Shown here piece after piece: positions 32,715 to 39,534 of a stretch of 64,000 nucleotides of DNA (position 1 is its first letter; every line of letters begins with the position of its first letter). Both the position numbers and the translations under genes were made by a program. This DNA is from VAZQ01 sp963816745 (GTDB taxonomy: Bacteria; Pseudomonadota; Alphaproteobacteria; Rhizobiales; Xanthobacteraceae): contig CAWFLQ010000013.1 in NCBI GenBank assembly GCA_963816745.1, positions 248,001-312,000 of the forward strand, in the 5' to 3' direction. Under the pieces are notes generated by a model that had not been told where the DNA came from, did not search any database, and saw only the letters and a list, made by a program, of their open reading frames with translations.

Positions 32715-33683
32715 ATGGCCCGTTCAGTTTCAGCGCGTTCGCTCCCCCGCTCCCTTGCTTCCAGCGTGCCGTGGGCAAAGCCCGCGCAATTCCCCGGCTT
32801 CATCAAACCGTGCCTTGCCATGTTGCGCACCAAAGTGCCCAGCGTGCGTGGCTTCGTGCATGAGCTGAAGCTCGACGGCTACCGCGTGCAAGCGCGCCTG
32901 CGCGCCGGGCGCGCGACGCTCTACACTCGCTCGGGCCTCGACTGGACCGCACGCTTCCCCACGGTAGCCGCCGACGTGGCGCAGCTGCCGGCGGCCGAGT
33001 TGGTCATCGACGGCGAGGTCATTTCGGCGGACGCGGACGGGCGGCCGAACTTCAGCGCGCTGCAGGACGACCTCCAGCGCGGGCGCCACGACAGGATGGT
33101 CTACTACGCGTTCGACCTCCTCCACCTCGACGCGTTCGACACGCGCGCGGCGCCGCTGATCGAGCGGAAGCGCATGCTGCAATTGGTGTTGGCCGAAGCG
33201 GGCGCGACCGCCCCGCGCGTCCTATATAGCGAACACTTCGAGGATGGGGAGTCCTTGTATGCGCGCGCGGGTGCCATGGGCTTGGAGGGCGTCGTGAGCA
33301 AGCGCGCCGACGCGCCGTACCGCTCGGGGCGCACTGAGGCGTGGATCAAGGTGAAGGCATGGAAGCGCGACCGCTTCGCCGTGGTGGGCTTCGTGCCTGA
33401 GGGATCGTCCGGCATCCTGAAGCTGCGCCTCGCACGCCGCGAGGGTGACAGATTGGTATATGTTGGCCGCGTCGGAACTGGGTGGGATCGCGAGACCGCG
33501 CGGGCGATCCGGCGCGCGCTTGAGCCGCTGGCGCGCCCTGCGTCGCCGATGTCAAAGCCGCTCAAGAAGGTGGACACGACCTGGGTCGAACCGCGCTACG
33601 ACGCAGACGTCGTCTACGCGGAGATCACCGACGATGGAATGGTGCGTCATCCGTCATTCAAGGGGCTGAGCGAGGCGTCATGA
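32715..33683 (+). CDS. ATP-dependent DNA ligase, LigD ligase-domain type
   Basis: A 322-residue stand-alone ligase. Motif I with the adenylated Lys is HELKLDGYRVQ; further nucleotidyltransferase motifs are TRSGLDWTARFP, LVIDGEVISAD, YYAFDLLHLD, GLEGVVSKRADAPYRSGR and WIKVKAWKR, followed by an OB-fold (FAVVGFVPEGSSG … YVGRVGTGW). It lacks the polymerase/primase and nuclease domains of LigD. Such short enzymes join DNA ends with Ku in bacterial end joining or act in repair. Being carried on an integrative island is notable. No ku gene is in the window. Confidence 0.88.
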   Translation: MARSVSARSLPRSLASSVPWAKPAQFPGFIKPCLAMLRTKVPSVRGFVHELKLDGYRVQARLRAGRATLYTRSGLDWTARFPTVAADVAQLPAAELVIDGEVISADADGRPNFSALQDDLQRGRHDRMVYYAFDLLHLDAFDTRAAPLIERKRMLQLVLAEAGATAPRVLYSEHFEDGESLYARAGAMGLEGVVSKRADAPYRSGRTEAWIKVKAWKRDRFAVVGFVPEGSSGILKLRLARREGDRLVYVGRVGTGWDRETARAIRRALEPLARPASPMSKPLKKVDTTWVEPRYDADVVYAEITDDGMVRHPSFKGLSEAS

Positions 33684-33692
33684 AGCGACACG

Positions 33693-33713
33693 CATCTTAA
33701 ACGCCGCGGCCCC
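33693..33713 (+). repeat. Palindromic element family, copy 3 (partial)
   Basis: CATCTTAAACGCCGCGGCCCC, a diverged copy of the family at 16675, 21702 and 36060, 10 bases after the ligase stop. Confidence 0.5.
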
Positions 33714-33784
33714 TGCACGCTCGCGTGCATAGCCCCGGAAATCGTGGTCGCGGCCCTCGCTCGGCTACCGCAACCCCGAAGGCC

Positions 33785-33913
33785 TTAGCGCACGACTTTG
33801 CCGGCGTAGTGCCAGACAAAACCCATCGCTTCCCCGGTGTAATGTCCGCGGTACCGGGAGAAATCGACAATTACCAGAAACGTGATTGTGAGGACCATCA
33901 GTAGCTCGCGCAT
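33785..33913 (-). CDS. 42-residue membrane peptide
   Basis: A tiny frame (MRELLMVLTITFLVIVDFSR, then YRGHYTGEAMGFVWHY) with one membrane helix and a charged tail. An AAGG sequence lies about 10 bases upstream. Similar single-helix peptides are seen in Bradyrhizobium relatives. Likely real but of unknown role. Confidence 0.45.
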   Translation of the reverse strand: MRELLMVLTITFLVIVDFSRYRGHYTGEAMGFVWHYAGKVVR

Positions 33914-34141
33914 TAGCGGCCGCCTTACTCCGACGGTCGGGCTCCTGCGCGATCGTCGGGTTAATGACCACTCCCCATTGTGCAATTGTTGCCCTTTCGA
34001 TTTAAGATTTGGCAGAATTGACCATTCAAATTTTATGAGTTTTGCGAGGCGGCGGCTTACCGGCTCAGGCCTTCGCCTTTGGCGCGGGCATGGCGCCATC
34101 GGCGAACTCGACTCCGCGGACAATATGCCTATCTATTTCAC

Positions 34142-34339
34142 ATGTCGTATCTGCGTAAAAAGCCACCTGCCGACGCCCCTAACATCAATAGCGGCAAGCC
34201 CTGGTCTGCCCTCGATCTTGAAGACCTGCGCTATTGCCTGGCTGCGGGCGAGCCGGCCGAAGCTATCGCCGCTTTCCTCTGCCGCAATGTGGATGAGGTG
34301 TGCGCCAAGACCGTCGAGATTGCGGGAGGCCGGTCGTGA
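34142..34339 (+). CDS. Small helical hypothetical protein
   Basis: A 65-residue soluble protein (PWSALDLEDLRYCLAAGEPA, IAAFLCRNVDEVCAKTVEIA) with a pattern like a short helix-turn-helix or SANT-type helix bundle. Its stop overlaps the GTG of the next gene, so it begins a chain of overlapping small genes. Common on rhizobial islands; function unknown. Confidence 0.6.
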   Translation: MSYLRKKPPADAPNINSGKPWSALDLEDLRYCLAAGEPAEAIAAFLCRNVDEVCAKTVEIAGGRS

Positions 34340-34515
34340 AGAAGCCTCCCCAAATGCGCACTTGGGAAATCTCCCGCATCAAATCGACGCCCGCGGCCAT
34401 CCTCGGACGTATCAAGGCGCCGACCGCAGAACGCGCGGTCGAGGAGTGGATCGAAAAATTCGGGATCAGGGACTCCGAGCAGCAACAGCGGCTAGTAGCG
34501 CGGCCGGTGAAATGA
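34336..34515 (+). CDS. Small hypothetical protein, overlapping start
   Basis: A 59-residue protein from GTG (TWEISRIKSTPAAILGRIKA, AERAVEEWIEKFGIRD), overlapping the upstream stop by three bases (GTGA). The composition is that of a folded basic helical peptide. Unknown role; likely co-translated with the upstream gene. Confidence 0.55.
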   Translation: MKKPPQMRTWEISRIKSTPAAILGRIKAPTAERAVEEWIEKFGIRDSEQQQRLVARPVK

Positions 34516-34700
34516 CGGCGCCCCAGAACAACATTGAAATTTTAGCGAAGCCACAGGGCCGACGATTCGTCGAAGGGCCTAAGGCGTCAGCCGCCCGCCG
34601 ACCTACTGCTCCTGCGGGTGTCCTGGTGATAAGAACTCACTTCGCGATAGAAGCCAAGCCGATCGCGATACCGCCCAAGCACAAAGAGGCGAATGGCTGA
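34512..34700 (+). CDS. Possible 62-residue small gene
   Basis: ATG overlaps the previous stop by four bases (ATGA) and opens a frame starting TAPQNNIEILAKPQGRRFVE. Its second half runs antisense to the end of a ribbon-helix-helix gene that is better supported, so it may be shorter or not real. Confidence 0.3.
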   Translation: MTAPQNNIEILAKPQGRRFVEGPKASAARRPTAPAGVLVIRTHFAIEAKPIAIPPKHKEANG

Positions 34701-34871
34701 CGACAGGTTGGCGTCTTGCCGGTGCGCATCGATCTCACCGACGAGGTCCGACAATGTCAGTTGTCGCTCATCGGCGATCTCCTTGATCCCCTCCCAGAAC
34801 GCATCCTCAAGGCTGACACTCGTCTTGCGGCCAGCGACGACGATCGAACGCTTGATGACCGGAGATTTCAT
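34587..34871 (-). CDS. Ribbon-helix-helix domain protein
   Basis: A 94-residue protein with an RHH DNA-binding core (IKRSIVVAGRKTSVSLEDAF, WEGIKEIADERQLTLSDLV, then SAIRLFVLGRYRD), as in the ribbon-helix-helix family of alphaproteobacteria. A GGAGGGGAAG site precedes the ATG at 34871. It probably represses a neighbouring small operon. Opposite in direction to the small gene chain at 34142. Confidence 0.75.
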   Translation of the reverse strand: MKSPVIKRSIVVAGRKTSVSLEDAFWEGIKEIADERQLTLSDLVGEIDAHRQDANLSSAIRLFVLGRYRDRLGFYREVSSYHQDTRRSSRSAGG

Positions 34872-35034
34872 GGCTTCCCCTCCCCACGCGCACAACGCAA
34901 CACGGAACGCACCGGTAATATGTGTGGCATCTTGGGGCGCTTTATTGTGACCGGCATCGAACTTTGGAATATTTTGTTGCCTGACATGAGACAGAGGAGG
35001 AACGTGGCAAGAGCGGTCGAGACAAGTTTCACGC

Positions 35035-35241
35035 TCATCCCGCGCGACGTTCCCCGATTGAAAGCCCGTCGTCGATGGCACCTTGAACGATGTCGCCGAC
35101 GTCGTGGTGTTTCACCGCCACGGCACCGCTGAACCATTGCGCATCTTCGGGGATGTGCTCGGCAAGCCACTCCTGGCCGGTGGGTGATATGGATCGAATA
35201 AGGAAAACCGAGCCGCAATTCACGACTGACAGATCACTCAT
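35035..35241 (-). CDS. Small hypothetical protein
   Basis: A 68-residue soluble protein (DLSVVNCGSVFLIRSISPTG, WLAEHIPEDAQWF, DIVQGAIDDGLSI) of a type found in many copies in Bradyrhizobium relatives. GGAGG lies 6-9 bases before the ATG at 35241. The upstream extension to 35550 has no coding character. Function unknown. Confidence 0.6.
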   Translation of the reverse strand: MSDLSVVNCGSVFLIRSISPTGQEWLAEHIPEDAQWFSGAVAVKHHDVGDIVQGAIDDGLSIGERRAG

Positions 35242-36197
35242 CTTGCGCCTCCTATCGGCAGCAACGGGTTGATACCGGGACGGCGGCGCAAACGCCGGAA
35301 ACCAGCGCATCCAGGTGCGCTCATCCTGCGCCTCGAGGTAAACGCACATACTGTCGCCAAGGTTTCCCTGCGGCGCGGGTAGCCGGTCACCCTTGAACGA
35401 GCGTGCGGGCCTCGCCAAGGAGTGGAGAGCCCCGAGGGCGAGTGGGGCTCTCCACCTTTCAGCCCTGGACGTACTCGCTACTACTCCCCTGTTAGGCGAA
35501 TTGTCCGGGGCTGCAGGGCGGGTGGCGCATCGGTCACGGCCGACGTCCATTCCGCCGCCTTGGCCTCGTAGCCATTAGGCGCAGTGAGCCGCCGTTGGCC
35601 TCGACTTCGTTCGAACGCATGTTGGATAGACTTCGTTCCGGGGCCCAACCCCTGGATTCAAGCCCGACCAGCGCCAGAGGCGAGGCAATCAGCCGAGGCG
35701 GCCTACTTTGATACTAGCCGCTCGCTTGAACATCCCGACGCGACTCGGCGCAGCCCCACCATCTACTACTACTTCACTACTGCGACACCAGACTCTCATG
35801 CAAAACAGTCATACCAGAGCAGCGAAAGAATTTTTCGGGTTTCCCTGATTCTTTGTGGCACCCCGGTGAGCCATGCTGGCTTAGTGACGAAGTCGGCACA
35901 CGAGGACGTCGAACAGACGGCTCCAACCCGAAAACGAGCGCCTTCGGGCAGCGATTAAGGAAGCGCAAGACGCAATCGAGAAGTACAGTGCGAGCGGCCC
36001 GGGATCGATCGATTTTGACGCGATCCTCGCTCGGCTGCGGGCTGCCCTTCGCCGGCACAATGACCCATCTTGAACGCCGCGGCGCCCTTCAGCCTGTCGA
36101 GCTTTGCTCGCCGAGACGGCATCCCAGCAGCAACACAGCAAATCGAGCTGGCACTCTTCATCGGTGTTCGGTGAAACCTCGAAACCCGGCGAGTCGC
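35242..36197. other. Island segment without supported gene
   Basis: Nearly 1 kb with several open frames on both strands, none with a ribosome-binding site and family-like sequence. The palindromic element copy 4 lies at its right part. It may hold decayed genes. Confidence 0.4.
36060..36090 (+). repeat. Palindromic element family, copy 4
   Basis: ATGACCCATCTTGAACGCCG followed by CGGCGCCCTTC; best-preserved copy of the family (others at 16675, 21702, 33693). Confidence 0.6.
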
Positions 36198-36497
36198 TCA
36201 GCGATCCGTGTATTGTCCAGGAAAGAGCAGGTCCTCCGCTTCCAGCCACGCTCGGAACGCGTTGACGGCGTCCAGCTTTTGTTCGCGGTTAGTGGCTCCT
36301 CGCAGCCTGCGTATCACATCGTCGCGGTGAAACCTCTCCCGGCCCTGGTATTCACTCGCATAGACGACCGCATCGTCGATCGAGATAATTGTCCGGGCCG
36401 TTTCGGGAAGCGAATGAATGTCCCTTCGTGGTTCTCCACGAACTCGCAGGGTGGGATGGATAAAAAAATCGTCCGCCATAAGCTTAAAATTACCCAT
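36198..36497 (-). CDS. Small hypothetical protein
   Basis: A 99-residue frame (DIHSLPETARTIISIDDAVV, FHRDDVIRRLRGATNREQK, NAFRAWLEAEDLLF) with protein-like helices; a Met six residues in (36479) is an alternative start. Not recognised. It lies beside a gap and a hairpin that precede the integrase module. Confidence 0.45.
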   Translation of the reverse strand: MGNFKLMADDFFIHPTLRVRGEPRRDIHSLPETARTIISIDDAVVYASEYQGRERFHRDDVIRRLRGATNREQKLDAVNAFRAWLEAEDLLFPGQYTDR

Positions 36498-36961
36498 CCG
36501 TGCAAAGGTTCCGGAAACCCCATTTTTGTGGAGGAGCCCGACATAACGGACATGGTTGCAGGTCGGTTTCGGCCAGGAGCGGAACAAGTCTTTCCGGACG
36601 CGCGGCTTGCCGTATATTCAACGTGGGCCGAGCAGCGGTCGCGAAGACGCCCACAGGAACCGCCCTGATCTCCTTCTCCAGTTTAAACCGCACTTCGAAT
36701 TGCATGGGGTTAACGAGATCCGGTTCAGCGGCGGTCCCTCGCACTTCCCGAAGACCGCCAAGAAACCCCGAAGACCGCCATCCCTCAGGAGTGGCGGCCT
36801 TCGACCTCGGATGGCGGTCTTCGGCAATCCGGGCCTCCGAAGGCGCCCCCCGACGACCACCCCGGCATCCCTGAATTTCTCCGGCGGCCACTCCCCGCCG
36901 CGGCGCCGACCAACGGGGGCGCACCGCCTGGCTCGCGTCCATACGGCGACGACGATGCGCG
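36498..36961. other. Gap with strong inverted repeat upstream of the integrase module
   Basis: No supported gene. A 16-bp perfect stem, CCGAAGACCGCCATCC (36768-36783) with GGATGGCGGTCTTCGG (36809-36824), has a 25-base loop; an extra half-site CCGAAGACCGCCA lies at 36748. The arrangement suits a regulator or excisionase binding array, or a terminator. Confidence 0.6.
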
Positions 36962-37162
36962 ATGGCTGACCGAGTGATGGCGCGCGGCCCCTGCACCTTC
37001 CGGCAGCAAGACGTGACCAGGGCGGTCAAGGCCGTGGTCGCGGCCGGGCTGCAGGTGGCGGTGGTGCGGATTAATCCACAGGGCCAGATCGAGGTTGAGA
37101 CCGGCAAGATGGAGGCGCAAGATTCTGGCAGCAGGGAGGGCAACGAATGGGACCGCGTTTGA
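36962..37162 (+). CDS. Small island protein preceding the integrase (excisionase-position)
   Basis: A 66-residue protein (ARGPCTFRQQDVTRAVKAVV, AAGLQVAVVRINPQGQIEVE) that overlaps the integrase start by 16 bases. Short proteins with this FRQQDVTRA…AAG pattern sit next to tyrosine integrases in many rhizobial islands and are helix-turn-helix-sized. A directionality-factor role is inferred from position only. Confidence 0.65.
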   Translation: MADRVMARGPCTFRQQDVTRAVKAVVAAGLQVAVVRINPQGQIEVETGKMEAQDSGSREGNEWDRV

Positions 37163-38229
37163 AGCTCCCGCGATACGTTCATGGCTACATCGATCGGCAC
37201 GGCAAGCCGCGCCACTATCTGCGCCGTCCTGGCCGCAAGGATGTCCCACTGCCGGGCTTGCCGTGGTCGTCCGATTTCACGGACGCATACGCGGCGGCAA
37301 TGAGCCAGGCGGCCCCCGTCATCATCGGCGCCAAGCGCAGCGCCGCCGGCACGGTCGCGGAAGCGGTGGCGCGCTATCTCGGCTCGGCTGCGTTCACGTC
37401 GGAATTGGCGACCTCAACGCAGGGGATGCGCCGCGCGATCCTGCAACGGTTCCGCAATGAGCACGGCGACAAGCGGCTGCGGAAACTGCAAGCCGAGCAT
37501 GTGGCGCGCATCCTCGGCACGCTTCGCCCCTATGCGCAGCGGAACATGCTCAAGACCTTGCGCGGGCTAATGGGCTTTGCACTGATCGAGGGGCTGACCG
37601 ATATCGACCCGACCGCGACGGTGAAGCTCAAAGCGGCCAAGGATACCGGCGGCTTTGAGACGTGGCCGGTGCAGGCGATCGAGCGATATCGGGCAAGGCA
37701 CAAGCTCGGCACACGACCACGGCTCGCCATGGAATTGCTCTATGGCACGCTGGCGGCGCGGGGCGATGCGGTGCGGCTTGGTCGTCAGCACGTTCAAGCC
37801 GGCTTCCTGTCATTCCGGCGCGGCAAGACCAAGGTGCCGGTCGATATCCCCGTGTTGCCCGAACTGCAGACCGCAATCGATGCGATGCCCAAGGCCGAGC
37901 ACTTGACGTTTCTCGTCACCGAGCTGGGCAAGCCGTTCACGGCGGCAGGCTTCGGCAATTGGTTCCGCGACCAATGCGACCTAGCGGGCATATCGGATTT
38001 AAGCGCTCACGGACTCCGGAAGGCGGGTGCGACGCGCTTCGCCGAACACGGATGCACCGACCACGAGATCATGGCGTGGGGCGGCTGGACGACGCTCAAA
38101 GAGGTGCAGCGCTATACGAAGGCGGCGAGCCGGAAGCGGATGGCGCTGCGGGGTGCCGACAGGCTCAAAGCTGGAACGGAATTGGCTAACCTCGAGACCC
38201 GGTTAGCCAACAAGAGCGAAAAATCATGA
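37147..38229 (+). CDS. Tyrosine-type site-specific integrase
   Basis: A 360-residue phage-type integrase with an N-terminal arm-binding part, a core-binding helical domain (YAQRNMLKTLRGLMGFALIE) and a catalytic domain. Catalytic residues seen: Arg in LAARGDAVRLGRQHV, His-x-x-Arg in AHGLRKAGATRFAEHG, a Trp in MAWGGWTT where others have His, and the nucleophile Tyr in VQRYTKAA. It reads towards the 3' end of a tRNA-Arg 25 bases away, the classical integration target. Its last 93 bases recur at 26312. Confidence 0.9.
   Translation: MGPRLKLPRYVHGYIDRHGKPRHYLRRPGRKDVPLPGLPWSSDFTDAYAAAMSQAAPVIIGAKRSAAGTVAEAVARYLGSAAFTSELATSTQGMRRAILQRFRNEHGDKRLRKLQAEHVARILGTLRPYAQRNMLKTLRGLMGFALIEGLTDIDPTATVKLKAAKDTGGFETWPVQAIERYRARHKLGTRPRLAMELLYGTLAARGDAVRLGRQHVQAGFLSFRRGKTKVPVDIPVLPELQTAIDAMPKAEHLTFLVTELGKPFTAAGFGNWFRDQCDLAGISDLSAHGLRKAGATRFAEHGCTDHEIMAWGGWTTLKEVQRYTKAASRKRMALRGADRLKAGTELANLETRLANKSEKS
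38132..38224 (+). repeat. Right 93-bp direct repeat of the island
   Basis: The coding end of the integrase, identical to 26312-26404. The repeats enclose 11.9 kb. The inner GGCTAACC / GGTTAGCC stem straddles the last codons. Confidence 0.85.
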
Positions 38230-38253
38230 ATATTCAACGGCGAAAATTCCACA

Positions 38254-38329
38254 TGGCGACCCCGGCTGGATTCGAACCAGCGACCTTCAGCTTAGAAGGC
38301 TGTTGCTCTATCCCCTGAGCTACGGGGCC
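38254..38329 (-). tRNA. tRNA-Arg (anticodon UCU), CCA encoded
   Basis: On the minus strand: acceptor GGCCCCG pairing with CGGGGTC (one G-T pair), D arm GCTCAGGGGATAGAGC, anticodon loop CTTCTAA with TCT in the centre and a stem with one A-A mismatch at its base, T arm GCTGGTTCGAATCCAGC and terminal GCCA. 76 bases. It is the attachment target of the adjacent integrase. Confidence 0.93.
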
Positions 38330-38456
38330 GCGACGGAGAGCTTGTAGCGCAAGATCGGGTTGCGCCGCCAGCGCCCCGGCCTCGGCTAAGCGCCTTTCCC
38401 GGCGGTGCGAAGTTGCGTAGCTTTGCGCCCGGAGACGACCCACCGGGAGCCTATCC

Positions 38457-39356
38457 ATGATCGAAGTGCGCAGGCTTGGCCATGCGACGCTGACCACGCC
38501 CGATCTGGAGCGGCAGATCGCGTATTACACCGAGGTCGTCGGTCTCACGCTGGTGGAGCGTGACGCCAAGCGCGCATTCTTCGCGAGCAAGCAGGGCCTG
38601 GAGGCGGTCGCGCTCGAGCTTGGCGCGCCCAACGCGCTGTCGCGGCTTGCGTTCCAGGTCGCGCCTGGGAGCGATCTGGCCGAGCTTGCGCGCGCGCTGG
38701 GCAAGCAGGGGGTGAAGGCCGAGCGCCGCAGCGCAATCTCGCCGGGCGTGGCCGATGCCATCGTCTTCAAGGATCCCAAGGACACCCTGATCGAGGTGTT
38801 CTCCGACTACGTCTTCGCCAAGGAGGACCGCAGCCTTGCCGGCATCATGCCGATCAAGCTCGGGCATGTGGCTTATCGCGTGAGCGACGTGCAGCAGGTG
38901 GTGAAGTTCTATACCGACGTGCTGGGCTTTCGGGTGTCGGACTGGCGCGACGAGACCTTCGCGTTTCTGCGCTGCGGCCCCGATCATCACAGCGTCAATT
39001 TCGTGTTCGACGAGGTGCCGCAGCTCCATCACATCGCCTTCGAGGTCAAGGACTGGGCGGAAATCCAGCGCGCCTGCGAGTGGCTCGCCAAGAACGACAT
39101 CCACCTGGTCTGGGGTCCTGGCCGTCACATCATCGGGCACAACATCGCGATCTATCACCGCAACGCCGACAAGGTGCGGGTCGAGTTCTTCTGCGAGATG
39201 GACCAGATGAAGGACGAGGCGCTGAACTACTTCGATCCGCGTCCCTGGCATCAGGACCGCCCGCAGCGGCCGAAAGTGTGGGGACCCGACACGCTGCGCA
39301 ACTACTGGGGATTCGGGTCGGAGCGGATCATCCGCGGCTATCAGACCGTCGAATGA
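38457..39356 (+). CDS. Extradiol ring-cleavage dioxygenase (two VOC domains)
   Basis: A 299-residue type I extradiol dioxygenase-like protein. The N-terminal VOC domain (RRLGHATLTTPDLERQIAYY) is non-catalytic; the second carries the iron ligands His in IKLGHVAYRV, His in QLHHIAFEV and Glu in VRVEFFCEM. Such enzymes cleave catechols next to the hydroxyls with Fe(II) and O2. The family includes catechol 2,3-dioxygenase and related ring-opening enzymes; no pathway genes adjoin, so the substrate is open. It lies just outside the island, after the tRNA. Confidence 0.87.
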   Translation: MIEVRRLGHATLTTPDLERQIAYYTEVVGLTLVERDAKRAFFASKQGLEAVALELGAPNALSRLAFQVAPGSDLAELARALGKQGVKAERRSAISPGVADAIVFKDPKDTLIEVFSDYVFAKEDRSLAGIMPIKLGHVAYRVSDVQQVVKFYTDVLGFRVSDWRDETFAFLRCGPDHHSVNFVFDEVPQLHHIAFEVKDWAEIQRACEWLAKNDIHLVWGPGRHIIGHNIAIYHRNADKVRVEFFCEMDQMKDEALNYFDPRPWHQDRPQRPKVWGPDTLRNYWGFGSERIIRGYQTVE

Positions 39357-39534
39357 CCGCGCCAAGAGTTGGCGTAGGCCTCACATGGGAGCAAAATGGA
39401 CGCGGCTATGCTGTTGATATGATGCAAAAAGTCATCACTCCCCGACAATCGGTACCCGCCCACCGAAAATCTCGCTCGCGGTAGTTGATTGCCACCGCGC
39501 GACGACGGACAAATCCGGCATCGGGTGCTGGGGG

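Noticed and set aside
33882..34700. A 272-codon frame as one protein
   Set aside because: It spans three better-supported small genes and its first half has no coding character; only the end (from 34512) was kept as a weak candidate.
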